A stretch of 64,000 nucleotides of DNA from Dacryopinax spathularia (taxonomy: Eukaryota > Basidiomycota > Dacrymycetes > Dacrymycetales > Dacrymycetaceae). A program made the translations under genes and the position numbers. The DNA is taken from assembly GCA_037974965.1 (NCBI GenBank), contig JBBPFI010000017.1, positions 310,001 to 374,000 of the forward strand, read 5' to 3'. Positions 43,311-54,098 of the stretch are shown here, piece by piece. Position 1 is the stretch's first letter. Every line of letters starts with the position of its first letter. The notes beneath the pieces are model-generated. The model was not told the origin of the DNA and made no database searches. It was given only the letters and a program-made list of their open reading frames with translations.

Positions 43311-43687
43311 CACCGGAAGCTCCCAGTCAACGGTACGGCCAAACGACATGGTGACATCCGCCACAGATGACTGTGTATTTGTTCCTTCATCCGGGTTCCT
43401 TCGGCGTCTCGTTCGCATCAGCGGTTCCGGCTTTTGTCCGTCGGTACCCAGAGTCTACTGCAGCCCCAACCGATCTTCAACTTGCTCTGGAACGGGAGAG
43501 ATGAGGAGTTATTGCTTTCCCCTCCTGTTGGCCTCTGAAGCTGAGTGACGCACTTGCCCGATGAGCTGCTCGCTGGTCCCCCCTCCCACCCCCACGCCTC
43601 TGCCAGGTCACGCGATCACAGCTCTCTCATTCAGGGGAATACACCGTCCTCCCTGAGCTTAGATACACTCCCTGTGTTGTCCTCACG

Positions 43688-45321
43688 ATGGATGATGCGG
43701 TGGAAACGCTGGCTGCAATTCCCAACCCTTATAACCGAAATCCCTCTGGCAAAAATCAGTATGGAGATCGACCTGGTGCCCTCCATTTCCCCCTCAAATG
43801 CCCGCTGCATGCTGACACCATCGGCTTTCTTGTTGGGCTCAGTTACTCTGGAATCCATGGAAGTCTTCCGGACAGCGCTCAACACGATGGTGCAGCTTGG
43901 TTTAAGCCGAAAGCAGATGCTCCGCGATCTGGCCCAGCAGCATGGCATTCACTTAGGGTACGGCAATCTCTCTAACTACCAGGTATTTGATCCCCAATCT
44001 GGCTTAGGGAACGTGCATTGTACAGCTGGATGCGTCGATTGAATATAGCCACAGCTCGGCGACCTGTACACTCCCATGAAGAAATCGGCGACGCCATCGT
44101 TGAACTATTGGAGGAAGATCTAGTCGACCAGTGGGGACGGGGCAGGGTACACCACAAGCTGAAAGTCCATAAAGGAATGCAAGACGCCAATATGTACGCT
44201 GTCAACCTAACTCTTCTGGATGGTATATCGGTCTGATGTAACTCCGAGTGTTTTTGTACGCCGTTTTATGAGGGCGTTGGATGAAGGCAAGGCCTTTGCT
44301 CGGGCACCTAGACAAGGAAAACGTCTGCATCAGTCAAGCCTTTGGTCCATCGGTCCAAGCGAAGAGTGGAGCGGTGACGGGCATGATAAACTCGCTCGTA
44401 TGGGTCTTCAAGTGTGGGGGCTTAGAGATAAGGCGACTAGGCGTACCCTCGGGCTTTGGGTAGTTCCAAATGCTTGCGTCCAAGTGGTACCAGCTACGCT
44501 CTTCTTGCAAGTGGTGAAAAGAGAAGGCGGTGAGTGACCCTAACCAGGGAATTGTGCAAATTTCCTCACCTGCATCTCAGGAGTACCTCTGAAGGTGACA
44601 CTGGATAAGGGATCGGAGGGCGGGTTGCTAGGTCAGCTTCAGACGGAGCTACGGTGAGCGATCAAAAGCATGAAACGACTTACCACGGTCTGACTTGCTT
44701 AGGCTGGCTTTCGCACCGGATCTCGATCCTCGGGTACTACCACCTTTCCAGCAGATCAAGTCTGTGTGGAATATCACCATCGAGCGGTCATGGAGATACA
44801 TCTATGACAATCTACTCGGGTCTATCTTGAAGGCATGGCAAGTGGGTCTTGCTGCCGGTATCTATCACGAAGCTTTGGAGCTGGAATTGTGCGTATACCT
44901 CGTTCGTTGTCTATTCTGTTGTCTAACGGCGCTTAGCTCGGTGTCACGATGGCTCTGGGCCCGTCTGGTACAGGAGGAGCTCGACAAATACATGGTCGAG
45001 AGGAACTCAGCTCGTATCCGTGCACAATCTCGCGTGCATCTCCCCACCAGGGATTCCCCGGACAAGTTTTGGTCACATCCAGAGGAGTGGGGTATGCATA
45101 ACTGCTTGATTAAGGTGCCGCCAGAGCATACCGACGGCTTATTGAAGGCGCATACGCCAGCTGACTTGTTTCGGTTTGTTTCAGACGATATGGAAGCGAT
45201 ATGCCAGGAGTTGTACAAGCGGTGTAATTTCCCCGTCTTAACTTTAAGCAGCGTATGGCAGATCTACACTTGTATGCTTGCGAGTGCGCAGGACCTAGGT
45301 CTGCCCTCCAGAGAAGCGTGA
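43688..45321 (+). mobile_element. Integrase-core (DDE-type) transposase-like gene
   Basis: Plus-strand segments encode MDDAVETLAAIPNPYNRNPS, then LRDLAQQHGIHLGYGNLS and a helical region (HEEIGDAIVELLEEDL). The integrase core has DGHDKLARMGLQVWGLRDK (first Asp), VTLDKGSEGG (second Asp) and KSVWNITIERSWRY (Glu). A C-terminal part with LVQEELDKYMVERN and CNFPVLTLSS follows. This is the layout of a basidiomycete integrase-core family that I take to derive from a mobile element. I see no terminal repeats, so its limits are those of the gene. It looks mostly complete with about one or two breaks, and is probably an old copy. Confidence 0.75.
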
Positions 45322-46176
45322 TCCACTCTGTTACAATGGTATCTGGTGTTGCTTAATCCGTCTGCAAGAAACCTGAGCAGTAGTGTATCGGACGGCAGGC
45401 AGAGAGTGGTCCGACTGAAAACCGCTGGTCTGGCGTGCACCAGAGGCGATGTCGTGTTGAGCGGGGATAGCTAGGCAAGGCCCTTGGCTTCCCCAAGAAG
45501 TTGGCTGTCCTTTCGATGGGCAGACGGTCACCGCGTGCAGGGTGTATCTGACCAAGCCTAGTGCAGGGTCTTCCGCTTCGGCGGGACCAGTGTGCAACCA
45601 TCTGAGAATATAATACCTATTCTTGGCAGGGTTTTAGGTTAAATGCCGTAGAGTAGAATAGAATGAAATACTTTATTTTGAAGTGCCTGAACTGAGGCGG
45701 TTGCAGGTTCACTGACGGCCCTGGAACAACCCTAGAGGCGCTTATCTGCAAAAGCGCCCGTAGCGCAGGTTGGCTCAGATCCCCTGCCTGAGGAATAGGA
45801 CACGTGCCTCTGCTTTCTTTCTGGGGAGGAACGCTTCCGCGAGTCGCTAAGTGACGTGAGGGTGTAGGACTTACTTAGAAGTCCAGCACCACTTCAATTC
45901 TAAAGTGATGTGATGGTGTTGGACTTCTGTCCAACACCTTCAATCCTAAAGTGATGTGAAGGTGTCGGATCGAAGACCAACGCCGCTTCCACTCTAAAGT
46001 GATGTGAGGGTGTCGGACCAAAGTCCGACACCACTTCACCTCTAAAGTGATGTGAGGGTGTCGGACCGAAGTCCAACACCAATGTCATTCGTGCGAGGAT
46101 TTAACAGGAGTCGCTTTACAGGCATAAATATTCCGGCCTCTGCCAACTAGTCGTCCCGAGGAGCGCCGTCGGCCTC
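45322..46176. other. Spacer with hairpin repeat array
   Basis: It contains the five-unit palindromic array at 45851-46080. Near 45382 is a word (GTAGTGTATCGGACGGCAGG) similar to one at 36473 and to the end of the alpha-kinase gene on the other strand. No gene is seen. Confidence 0.45.
45851..46080 (+). repeat. Tandem hairpin repeat array, five units of about 48 bp
   Basis: Units start at 45851, 45905, 45951, 45999 and 46047. Each starts GTGATGTGA (first one GTGACGTGA) and continues GGGTGTCGGAC, a 4-8 base loop and the inverted GTCCGACACC. They are joined by CTTCA..CTAAA spacers. Each unit can fold as a hairpin with a stem of about 10 bp. Arms vary together in several units (GGTGTTGGAC with GTCCAACACC), which looks like paired change. 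Confidence 0.85.
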
Positions 46177-47695
46177 TTACCCGTCCCCAACATCCCCTGT
46201 GAGACCCACCGCATTCATCGCCATCCCTAAGCCGAGGACCTCCTTCATGATGCGCTCGGGCTCGTCGGCACCGAACTTCTCGAGGGCGGCTTTGATGCCT
46301 AGGAGTAGTTAGAGGAGTAATAAAGATATGTTTTTATAAATTACTTACCGAAGACAAAAGCCACCTTCAAGGCGTCCTTCCCGTACGCCTTGAAGAACTG
46401 CTTACCCGCAGCCTTCGTCTTCTCCCACGCCCCTCTCACATTCTCCCGCAGCTTCTCACCCCTCTCGAGGCGAAGTTGAGCCTCAGCGACCGCCTTCTTG
46501 TGCTCCTCAGCACGTCGCTCCTCAGGAGTCAGCGCTTCCCACTCCTGCTGCCTGCCAATCATCACCTCCTCCCACCCCTCCTTCATCCCCTCGGCCTTCT
46601 TCTCCTCCAACCAGCGCACATTCGCCCTCCGGTAAGTGTCGTCCATCGAACAATTCTCCTGAATGATGGCGAGGGTACCGGAGACTATTCCTTCGACCTT
46701 CCCGAGCATTTTGACATGTTCGCCCTCCACGATGAGTTGAGCGGGCGTAGCATGGCAGAGATCGACCTTGGGCTTGCCGGTGCAGTCGAAATCGGTCAGG
46801 TCGAGCCCAAGGTGACGAACAGCGCCTTCAAAGATCTCCTCCTCGGTCGGGATCTGGTGGGTAGAGAGTGCCGGAGGAGGATACTCTCCTTCCGCACTCT
46901 CAGGGCTGGGGGGAGGGTCGGCGAGGGCGGGAGTGAGTTCGATCTGCGTAGGAGGTCAGAGAATGACTCATTGACGGGTTAGGAGGTCCTCCTCCTCGCC
47001 CGAAACCATCACATCACAGGGCTGTGAAAGCCTGAAAGGTGAAGGGCGACCAGCCCGACACCATCACATCACATGGATGTGAAGAATAGGAGGACGGCTC
47101 AGTCGCCGACACCATCACATCACTTAGATGTGAAGAGGTGTGGGACGACAGCCGACACCATCACATCACTTGCCTTCGCCGTCTTCCCCATCATCTCCAT
47201 GAGACGCTCCTCCGTGAACGCCCCATCCGCATACCGCTCTCTGTTCGCCTTGAACAGCATTTGGATGACATAGAGCTGCTCGTCCGTCAGCTTGACGGGC
47301 GGCAGCTCTCCCTTCTCTCCCTCCTTTCCCTCCTCTCCACCGCCGGCTCCCTTCTCCTTTCCCTTCTCCCCCTGCGTCGCGGAAGAGCCGACCACCTCGA
47401 GGCGAAACCTTTCGCCCTTCTTCTTCTGGTTCTTCTGCTTCTTGCTGTCCTTCTTGTATGCGGGCGCTTTGCCCTGGCCCGAGTCATTCGCGATGGACGT
47501 CTTGATGTCCCCCGCCCCTTCGATCGAGTTCGACGTCGTCGACGTCTGCTCCTGGCGAAAGAGGCCGCGGAACGGCGCAACCGCCTGCTTGGCATCGGCG
47601 AGGAAGTCCACGGCCTGCTTCCAGTCGCTTGCGTGGGTGAGGGCCGAGCTGCCGCTGTCGTTGTCGCTGTTCTCGAGGCTTGAGATGGTCGACAT
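46177..47695 (-). CDS. Unknown 415-aa protein with repeat-built intron
   Basis: Minus-strand exons 47165-47695, 46349-46943 and 46177-46298 fit in phase. The N terminus (MSTISSLENSDNDSGSSA) is acidic and Ser-rich. DWKQAVDFLADAKQAVAPFR follows, then a Lys-rich stretch (KKDSKKQKNQKKKGER) and a Gly/Glu-rich linker. A block with KLTDEQLYVIQMLFKANRE comes next. Exon 2 has EEIFEGAVRHLGLDLTDFD and a long charged helix (PEERRAEEHKKAVAEAQL). The end is GLGMAMNAVGLTGDVGDG. I know mushroom proteins of this general kind but not their job. The first intron is 221 bp, far longer than others here, and is made of four repeats. Confidence 0.75.
46944..47164 (-). repeat. Intron composed of four tandem repeats
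   Basis: On the minus strand the units start at 47169, 47123, 47073 and 47017. Each begins GTGATGTGATGGTGTCGG and is 46-57 bp from the next. The splice donor of the intron is the GTGATGG inside the first unit. The same word starts the units of the 45.85-kb array. Confidence 0.85.
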
Positions 47696-48361
47696 TTCGT
47701 AAGTTGAGAAAATGGTAAGATCGAGAGACGAGAGAGCAGTACTGCCAGCGTGACTTAACGCTTTTGGTTCTAGCGTTACCACTATTGCACATCTGCCTCC
47801 GCTCGCAGCATGTTCGGTTCCCAAACATCGCCCCTAACATCGGTCTGCATCATGTCATCCTTACGGCAATATATTGGGTTAGATTAGGGGTGAAGTTCAA
47901 AAGGAAAGGAATGAAGGAAAGCACCGCATAGTATGAAGTATACTATGTGATGTGATGGTGTAGGACAGTCTCGGCAGACGCTGAGACGAAGGTACAGCTT
48001 CGCCGGGGGCGGCTTTTCCTGTGCTGTCATCTTTCAGGGTGGTACAAGCTGTAGATATTACTTGGTCCACTCTAACCTATATTACCTTGGAGGAGTCGGA
48101 AAGGGTGAGAAGTCTCATTGTAAAGTTTGGACAATGAATATCTACAATCGCGTGATTCAAATCGTCTCAGACGGATGCTGTGCTGGCGCCCTTGATCCTC
48201 GAGCTTGTCACCCTGAGTAGCTCTCCTCGCTGTCTACCTGAACATCCACCTACTATACTCAACCTATCCCCACGAACTGATCACAAGAGTAAGTTTGACT
48301 TAGTGGTATCCTTAGATACATGCTGACTTGTGTGTCATAGAATTTCACCCAGCAAGCCCCT
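47696..48361. other. Spacer between divergent genes
   Basis: An isolated repeat unit start (GTGATGTGATGGTGTAGGAC) lies at 47947-47966. Promoters of both neighbours must lie here. A GTAAGT..CATAG leader intron before 48350 is possible. Confidence 0.45.
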
Positions 48362-49557
48362 ATGCAGGAGTGTCTGATGGGCAATCCAGGCCCGCCGTGG
48401 AGAGACCCACACGGCGGCGCAGAGGTGGTCTGTGGCAATCTTGGTGAGCATCATATCCCCGACTTGGTACTAGTACTTACCTACACTTAGGTCACCATGT
48501 CAACACCACAACCCATATGCAATTGGGCCCCCAAGGACAGGTCAGTGCAGTCCTTGGGGGCGAATCCAGCCAGGGTGATCGCACCAATGCCGAGGAAGAG
48601 GCTGTTTCCTTCCCCGACAGCGAATCGATCCGCACTGAAGTCCGACACCATCACATCACTTTAGCGAGTGCCTGCCTGCGGGGCCTCGCGCCCGCTACCT
48701 GCCTGCGGGGTAGCGGTAGTGCTCGCCTGCGGAGCACATCGGCCGCCGACACTGCGGCTACAACTCAATCCGCCGGTTCTGCAGACTTCAACGACACCAA
48801 TGTCGTCGCCGACTCTTTCACTACCCATCACGCGTCTCCGGCTCTCCTTCTGGCTCATGAGGGGGAGGCTACCAAGATCTCGACCTCCAGGGTTCACCCG
48901 GCTTGTGCTAGTGACAGCGGTGTCGGAGTTGTGGCTGTCAACAACTCTGATGTTGACATCCAGCCAACTCGTCTTGTCCGCATCACACCTGGTTCTCCAG
49001 CACCATCATATCGCACCTATCCTCTCGAACCTGACCTCGGCGAGCACCATCACACAGAGATTCAGGCGAGAGGTCAAGAGAACGAGGTCGATGAGGAGAA
49101 CGAGGTCGATGAGGAGAACGAGGTCGATGAGGAGAACGAGGTCGATGAGGAGAACAAGGTCGATGAGGAGAACGAGGTCGATGAGGACGAGGACGAAGAA
49201 GCAGACGAGGATCAGGACGCCTGCTCAGAGGTCTTACCTGCTTATCCCTCTTACGAACGCCTTCCTCCGCCCTCCTACTCGCTCATCGATCCGTCCAGAG
49301 AAGTTACTACACCAGCCCCTGTCTCCAACCACTCCACTAGGCTTGCGACCCCTAGGACGGCTCCCCCTCCTCCTGTACGCCCTTCTCCGCCTGCCTCTCC
49401 CCGCCGGAAGGCAGGTAACCGGCCTTTGCAACTTCCGCCCCTTGTAAAGCGGCGCACCCAGTCGAACAATGCTTGCTCTGCGGCTCATCGTCCCTTGGAC
49501 GTGGCAGCACGCAGGGGGTTCCACATGTCAACTCGTTTTGTGGATATGCGTGCCTAG
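48362..49557 (+). CDS. Acidic repeat protein with PPxY-like motif
   Basis: Exons 48362-48443 and 48491-49557 (47-bp intron, phase matching) give 382 aa. A copy of the dispersed hairpin word (GTCCGACACCATCACATCAC at 48641-48660) is read as part of the coding sequence (VRHHHIT). The middle has six copies of ENEVDE followed by an acidic run. A Pro-rich region follows with LPPPSYSLID, a PPxY-type ligand for WW domains, and several PP and SP sites. No enzyme domain is seen. It could be an adaptor for a WW-domain ubiquitin ligase, but the whole gene model is moderate only. Confidence 0.5.
49078..49194 (+). repeat. 18-bp tandem repeat coding for ENEVDE
   Basis: About six units of GAGAACGAGGTCGATGAG, in frame with the gene. 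One unit has AAC AAG instead of AAC GAG. Copy number may vary between strains. Confidence 0.85.
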
Positions 49558-50015
49558 TCCATCTCTCAGATACGAATATGTCCACGGAACCCTACTGCGT
49601 CTACTTTCTCGTGTACTTGCTCCGATGTAACCATTCTCACCATTCCCATCGGTCCCTCCTACCTCTTTCCTAAAGGTTCTCAGTGGGATTGGAATACCAC
49701 CTGTACCTAGTAGCAAGGCAATGTATAGTGCTTAGGAAGGACATCCAATACTTATCACACTCTTTCATAAAAATTACTGTGTGCTTGCCGGTGCCAAAAA
49801 GCGGTGCTCAACATGGCAACGTCCTCGACCCTATCTACAACGTGGCCCCTTGCCAGCACGCAGTTCGCTAGTCATTTGTCAAAACCGATAGATTGAGGGC
49901 ATATAGAAGCGGCGGAATGCCGGGGTACGTATCCTAGAGGCTCTATCAAGAACAGCTGGCGGTATATTCTAGAAGAAGATGCTGGAATGCGCATGCATGG
50001 CGTCGACCATGGCCT
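49558..50015. other. Spacer between convergent genes
   Basis: No gene or repeat is recognised. Confidence 0.4.
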
Positions 50016-50446
50016 TCACCATACGTACGTCTGCGGATCAATATCAGCCCGATCATCAAGCTGCTCAATGACCGGATTCTCACCAACGTCAGCTCGGAAC
50101 TCTGAATGCGAGATGAGCCGGATAGTTCCATTACGTTCCACCTGTCCCACAACTTCTACGAAAGGGCCTTCGATCCCGACTGGTTTGGCATATCCCTGCC
50201 GAAGGTATCAATACAGAAACTATTGAGGTCGGAAGCACCCACCTTGTGGACCTCGATGATCACCGCCTTCTCATCTGCCGCAATTGCGGTGATGATCGAA
50301 GAGGTGTTCTGTACGGCACATGTCGAACCGGAGACGACATGAGGAGGAACCTTTGTGATGTCGACGGGCCACGTATCGAGCTTCACGAGGATCCGAACGA
50401 CCCGTCCCATGAACGCCGATACCATCCCAGCATAGATGTGGGGCAT
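50016..50446 (-). CDS. Probable replication protein A small subunit (RPA3/RFA3-like)
   Basis: Exons 50243-50446 and 50016-50195 on the minus strand give 127 aa, with a 47-bp intron. The protein has FMGRVVRILVKLDT, a strand-rich middle (IITAIAADEKAVIIEVHK), then GPFVEVVGQVERNGTIRL and a short C-terminal helix. This is the single OB fold of RPA14 proteins (GK.VR..GKV then FVEVIGKV..D.TI). A second small intron (GTTCCT..CAG) between WPVDITK and NTSS is possible and would bring the length closer to family members. RPA3 holds the RPA trimer together on single-stranded DNA. The start could lie in an upstream exon. Confidence 0.6.
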
Positions 50447-52022
50447 GGGAAGCGAAAAGGTTAATTCGGAGGGCAGAAGCGAGCCCACGTCATGAGTGAC
50501 TGCATGCATCCGGTCGGGCTGATCTTCGGTGCCATTGTCGCTGGTACTGTCCCCGTCACATATGGCCTGAGAATGGGCCGAGCCAATGACCCTGCCGTGC
50601 TCATCAACGTCGCCATCGCCAGAGTGCAGGCGGAACGAGCGTTCTTCTAAGGGCTGATCATGATCGAGCAGACTACGAGCCATTGTGCTAAGTCTGAGTC
50701 GAGCGAGAGGGGTTTGAGGGGTACGGATCGTGCTGTAGCGCCAGAGCGAAGGGATTGTGGATCGCTGTAAGACGCCTTGTCGCGCTCGGGTGGACCTTTT
50801 TATTCGCAGGGTATGACGAAGCATGTCGAGCATTACCCAAATGCCGGTCCCCGGTTAGGATGTCGCAATGTGCAGTCCAGGATTTCGCACGTCTCCCTAG
50901 CGGGTGGACTCTGGAACTTGAGGGAAAAGCAGGAATCCACTAGACCAGGGATGTTCGGGAAGGTGTTTGATCCAGAGTATTGAACTGTAGACGCCAAGGT
51001 CGGTAAGACGACGCGATCCAGGATACAATGGAACAGCAGAATAGTCTGGGAGCCAATTAATGGACACGTACTGCGAATCGCAGACCACATTGGTGGAAGG
51101 ACATTCTTGTCGCGTTCCGCCGAGCTCCTCAAATGAGCGTTTCGGAACACAAGGCGGTTGTACCAAGCGGTGGCATCGCTCCGGCATAGCGGATAGTGCA
51201 GAAGGATCAAGGGGCCGAAACGCGATGGACGGCAAGAACGGGAAGAATGGCGCGAAGAGCCAAGTCCACCGTGGTCGGCGAGGACCGCACCGTGATCCAG
51301 TCTGCCGTGCCCAGCCCACTCGTTTCGCATGCATGCGTTTTTGCCGGATCCGACCCCGCATTGCGGATCCGCATGCTAATACAGCAAGAAAGCGATCATC
51401 AACGAAGGCGAGTTGAATGACTGCAGGTCGCTAGGGGCCAAATGTTGGGCATCATGTCGTTCGTTCTCGACGGCATAGCTCTCATGTGTGCCTTCTGATG
51501 TGCATGGGCTGGTTACGTCTCAACAACGAACACACTGCGGTCAGGTCTCGTAAGCGTACAGTGATCGCATAGCAGAACACAGGTGAAGCTTTGGAGGACG
51601 TGTTGAGCTGAATGGTGATATAGGACAGTCATCAGACCATCCTGATCCCTTCGCCTTCCTCATTTCGACCCTCTAGGCGTGCGTCCTGTCAGTAGCATAG
51701 CATGAGGAGTTCGGCCGCCACACACCGTCACGTCGATGTGCGAGCACAAGCCCCGGCGAGTGCTCCTCTCCAAAGTCCGTGCCCTCGCATGAGCATGCAA
51801 GTACCTAGCTGAGCCGTCTCCCCGAACCATGCCCTGAGGATCTCGCCGAGACGTCGGAGACTTGGTTTGAGATGTGGGAGGAATGAGGGAATGAGGTCTG
51901 AGAGCCGACGCATTAGTGCGTGAGTCTCTAAGGCGGGGTGCAGCGGCTAGGAGGACCCTCGCTATATGGTGCCCCCTGGGCTTTCGCCGTCACACGAGCG
52001 CTACTTCTTTCTGCTGATCGCC
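50447..52022. other. Region without a supportable gene
   Basis: It contains upstream sequence of the RPA3-like gene and the promoter of the next F-box gene. At 51225-51255 there is a word (GACGGCAAGAACGGGAAGAA) resembling the minisatellite at 57.9 kb. Open frames on both strands are short and unconvincing. Confidence 0.4.
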
Positions 52023-53662
52023 ATGTCCTCTACTATGATACCCCTTCAGCATCCCCCGCTTGTTGATGTGCTCGACAATCGCAAGCCTGTGGACGCGCCC
52101 TGCCCGTCTACCAATGCTCGTATGGATGCCGCTCTGGAGTTGGTCGCTGCATGGCTAGCCGAACGCCGGGATGAGGAAGGATTGATTGCGATGGCTCTGC
52201 AGTGCAGGGACTGGTTGGGCATCGCCGCTGCACAACGTTGGAGCACTTTAGATAATGCTAACATGGCGAAGCTGATACGTTTGCTGCTGGACGCTGAGCG
52301 GAACGGGTCGCTTGAGGTGCGCGTGCCGTCTTGGTGAGCTAGTGAAGGGGAGGCTGAGCTGCCTACTAGCCCAGCGCGAGGGCCGCACTCTACGTCTCCA
52401 TGGTGAAGACTATCGACATCTCCGCCTCTCTAGCCTTCCAAGGATTTGAAGGACGATTGCTGCTTCCAAGTACCGTCTATGGTCGCATGTTCCCGAGACT
52501 CGAATCAATACGTGTTAGGGTCAACCTTCCGGCCGACCTGAGGCTCGCTGCAATGTGGACGACTCCATCGGTTACTGAAATCCACCTTCATGCGGACATA
52601 CATGGCAGCGCGGATGACTGGAAGCATTCGTTCTCCTTCTTCTTGAGCGAGCTCTACCTATCCTGCGAGTCCCTCCAGAGGTTGACGGTTCACGGTCTAC
52701 TGCCCATGCAGGGCCATATCCCTGAAGCCCTCGCTGGCGTAGTGCTCTTCAAGCTGCGGACCTTGAGGTCTCTTGAGATAGAATCCATATCGCTGACGGA
52801 AGAGATGCTTCACGCCTTGCCCCGCTGCAGCCAGCTTGAGAAACTCACCGTGGACGGAGTCGGTCCGTTCCTTGACGTCGCTCGCAGTCAGGTTACGTCT
52901 CCCGATCACTCCAACCTCCATCTGTCGATGACACTCCGAGGACAAGTCACGACGCTGTTGTCGATGATGGAGGCCATGACCGTTCATCCAGTCGCGCTCG
53001 AACTAGTCTGTTACGTCAATGGGCCCTCCATGTATTACGTTGGACAGCTCCCGTGGACGGCTACGTCAGTTTTCCGTGGTCTGAAATCATTTACTTTGCG
53101 GTACAGGGTTGATGGGCCAGCGCCGCCGAAGCGACCGCTCAGGTGGATGGACTTTGATCACTCACTCACGCATGCAGAGCACCTGGAGCAACTCACCATC
53201 GACTACCAGGAACTTCCAGGAATGGAATTAGGCGACGCGCAAATGTGCGAGTTCCTCAATCGGATGCCGCTCTTACGGACGTTCACTTGCTTATGGAGGC
53301 ACAACCCACCTACCTCTGGGGTGAGGAGAGAGGGTTCGGTATTAACTTGGCTGGGGATGATCAACCTGGCGTACTACTCCGCCTCGCTGGATAGTATCTA
53401 TGTTGGACATGTGGACTTGTGCGACATGAGCGACAGGATCCCTATCATCCCCCGTGGTGGTCGAGCTGTGCACGTTCGGGCAAAGACGGCGACAACGACC
53501 AGCTGCTTTCGCACTGCGATGGTCTTGCTTCCCACTCCGCCCTACATAACGCTGCAAGTAGATGATCCAGAAGTCGCGACCATCGTACGTCAAGCATTAG
53601 ATTACATCCAGAACCATTACGAGGATGATGGTATGGCACCTGGCTGGGATGAATACTATTAG
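52023..53662 (+). CDS. F-box/LRR-like protein, paralogue A
   Basis: Exons 52023-52333 and 52375-53662 give 532 aa. The intron is 41 bp, the shortest accepted here. Residues about 40-80 (AAWLAERRDEEGLIAMALQC then RDWLGIAAAQRW) form a degenerate F-box-like helix bundle. The body has irregular leucine-rich strands (LEKLTVDGVGPF, LEQLTIDYQELPG) and a conserved TTSCFRTAMVLLPTPPYITL near the end. The gene on the minus strand at 58237-59878 is the same protein type throughout, with equal intron position. It is likely an adaptor of SCF ubiquitin ligases or a divergent relative. Confidence 0.75.
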
Positions 53663-53831
53663 GTTTTCAAGTTGACTTCGTAGGGTATCCTGTCATATAA
53701 TGCACAATGACTGTAGCGGCCGACGTGCACAGACTTACATACCTCGTAGTCTATATGCCATATTCAATGTGTAGCGTTAGGCCGATCAAGGCTCTGGCTC
53801 CCCCACGATCGGCCCTGCTGAAGCAAACCTC

Positions 53832-53870
53832 CTGCTTCTGCCGCGTCTGCAGAGTGACAGGCAGCAAGAA
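53832..53870 (+). repeat. Dispersed 40-bp motif, copy 4
   Basis: It reads TGCTTCTGCCGCGTCTGCAG, then AGTGACAGGCAGCAAGAA. It lies just downstream of paralogue A. Confidence 0.65.
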
Positions 53871-54098
53871 GCCAGTACACTACAGCGTCTTGTCCCAGAG
53901 GTCAACAGCGCCCCTCGAGAACTAGAGCGATTGGCTGAGCGGGAGATATGCCCGCGTGAGAATATAGCAGGTCACACACTTCTTCATTTCTTAGATGATT
54001 GGGACAGTAACACTAACGATGAAAGGATACGGCCACACATATGTACTACTTTACGTGCGATGCGCCGCACAGGGAGCGTAACTCCCCCAACTCCCATC

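Larger units (their letters stand above)
42359..43687. other. Repeat-bearing spacer
   Basis: No gene is supported. It holds two copies of the dispersed 40-bp motif about 144 bp apart. Confidence 0.4.

Noticed and set aside
45900-46088. Protein with repeated DFGPTPSHHFR units
   Set aside because: It is the translation of the hairpin DNA repeats, with no start context, splice signals or other support.
45851-47169. CRISPR array
   Set aside because: Repeats are palindromic and adjacent with degenerate, repeat-derived spacers in a fungal genome. There is no leader and there are no cas genes.
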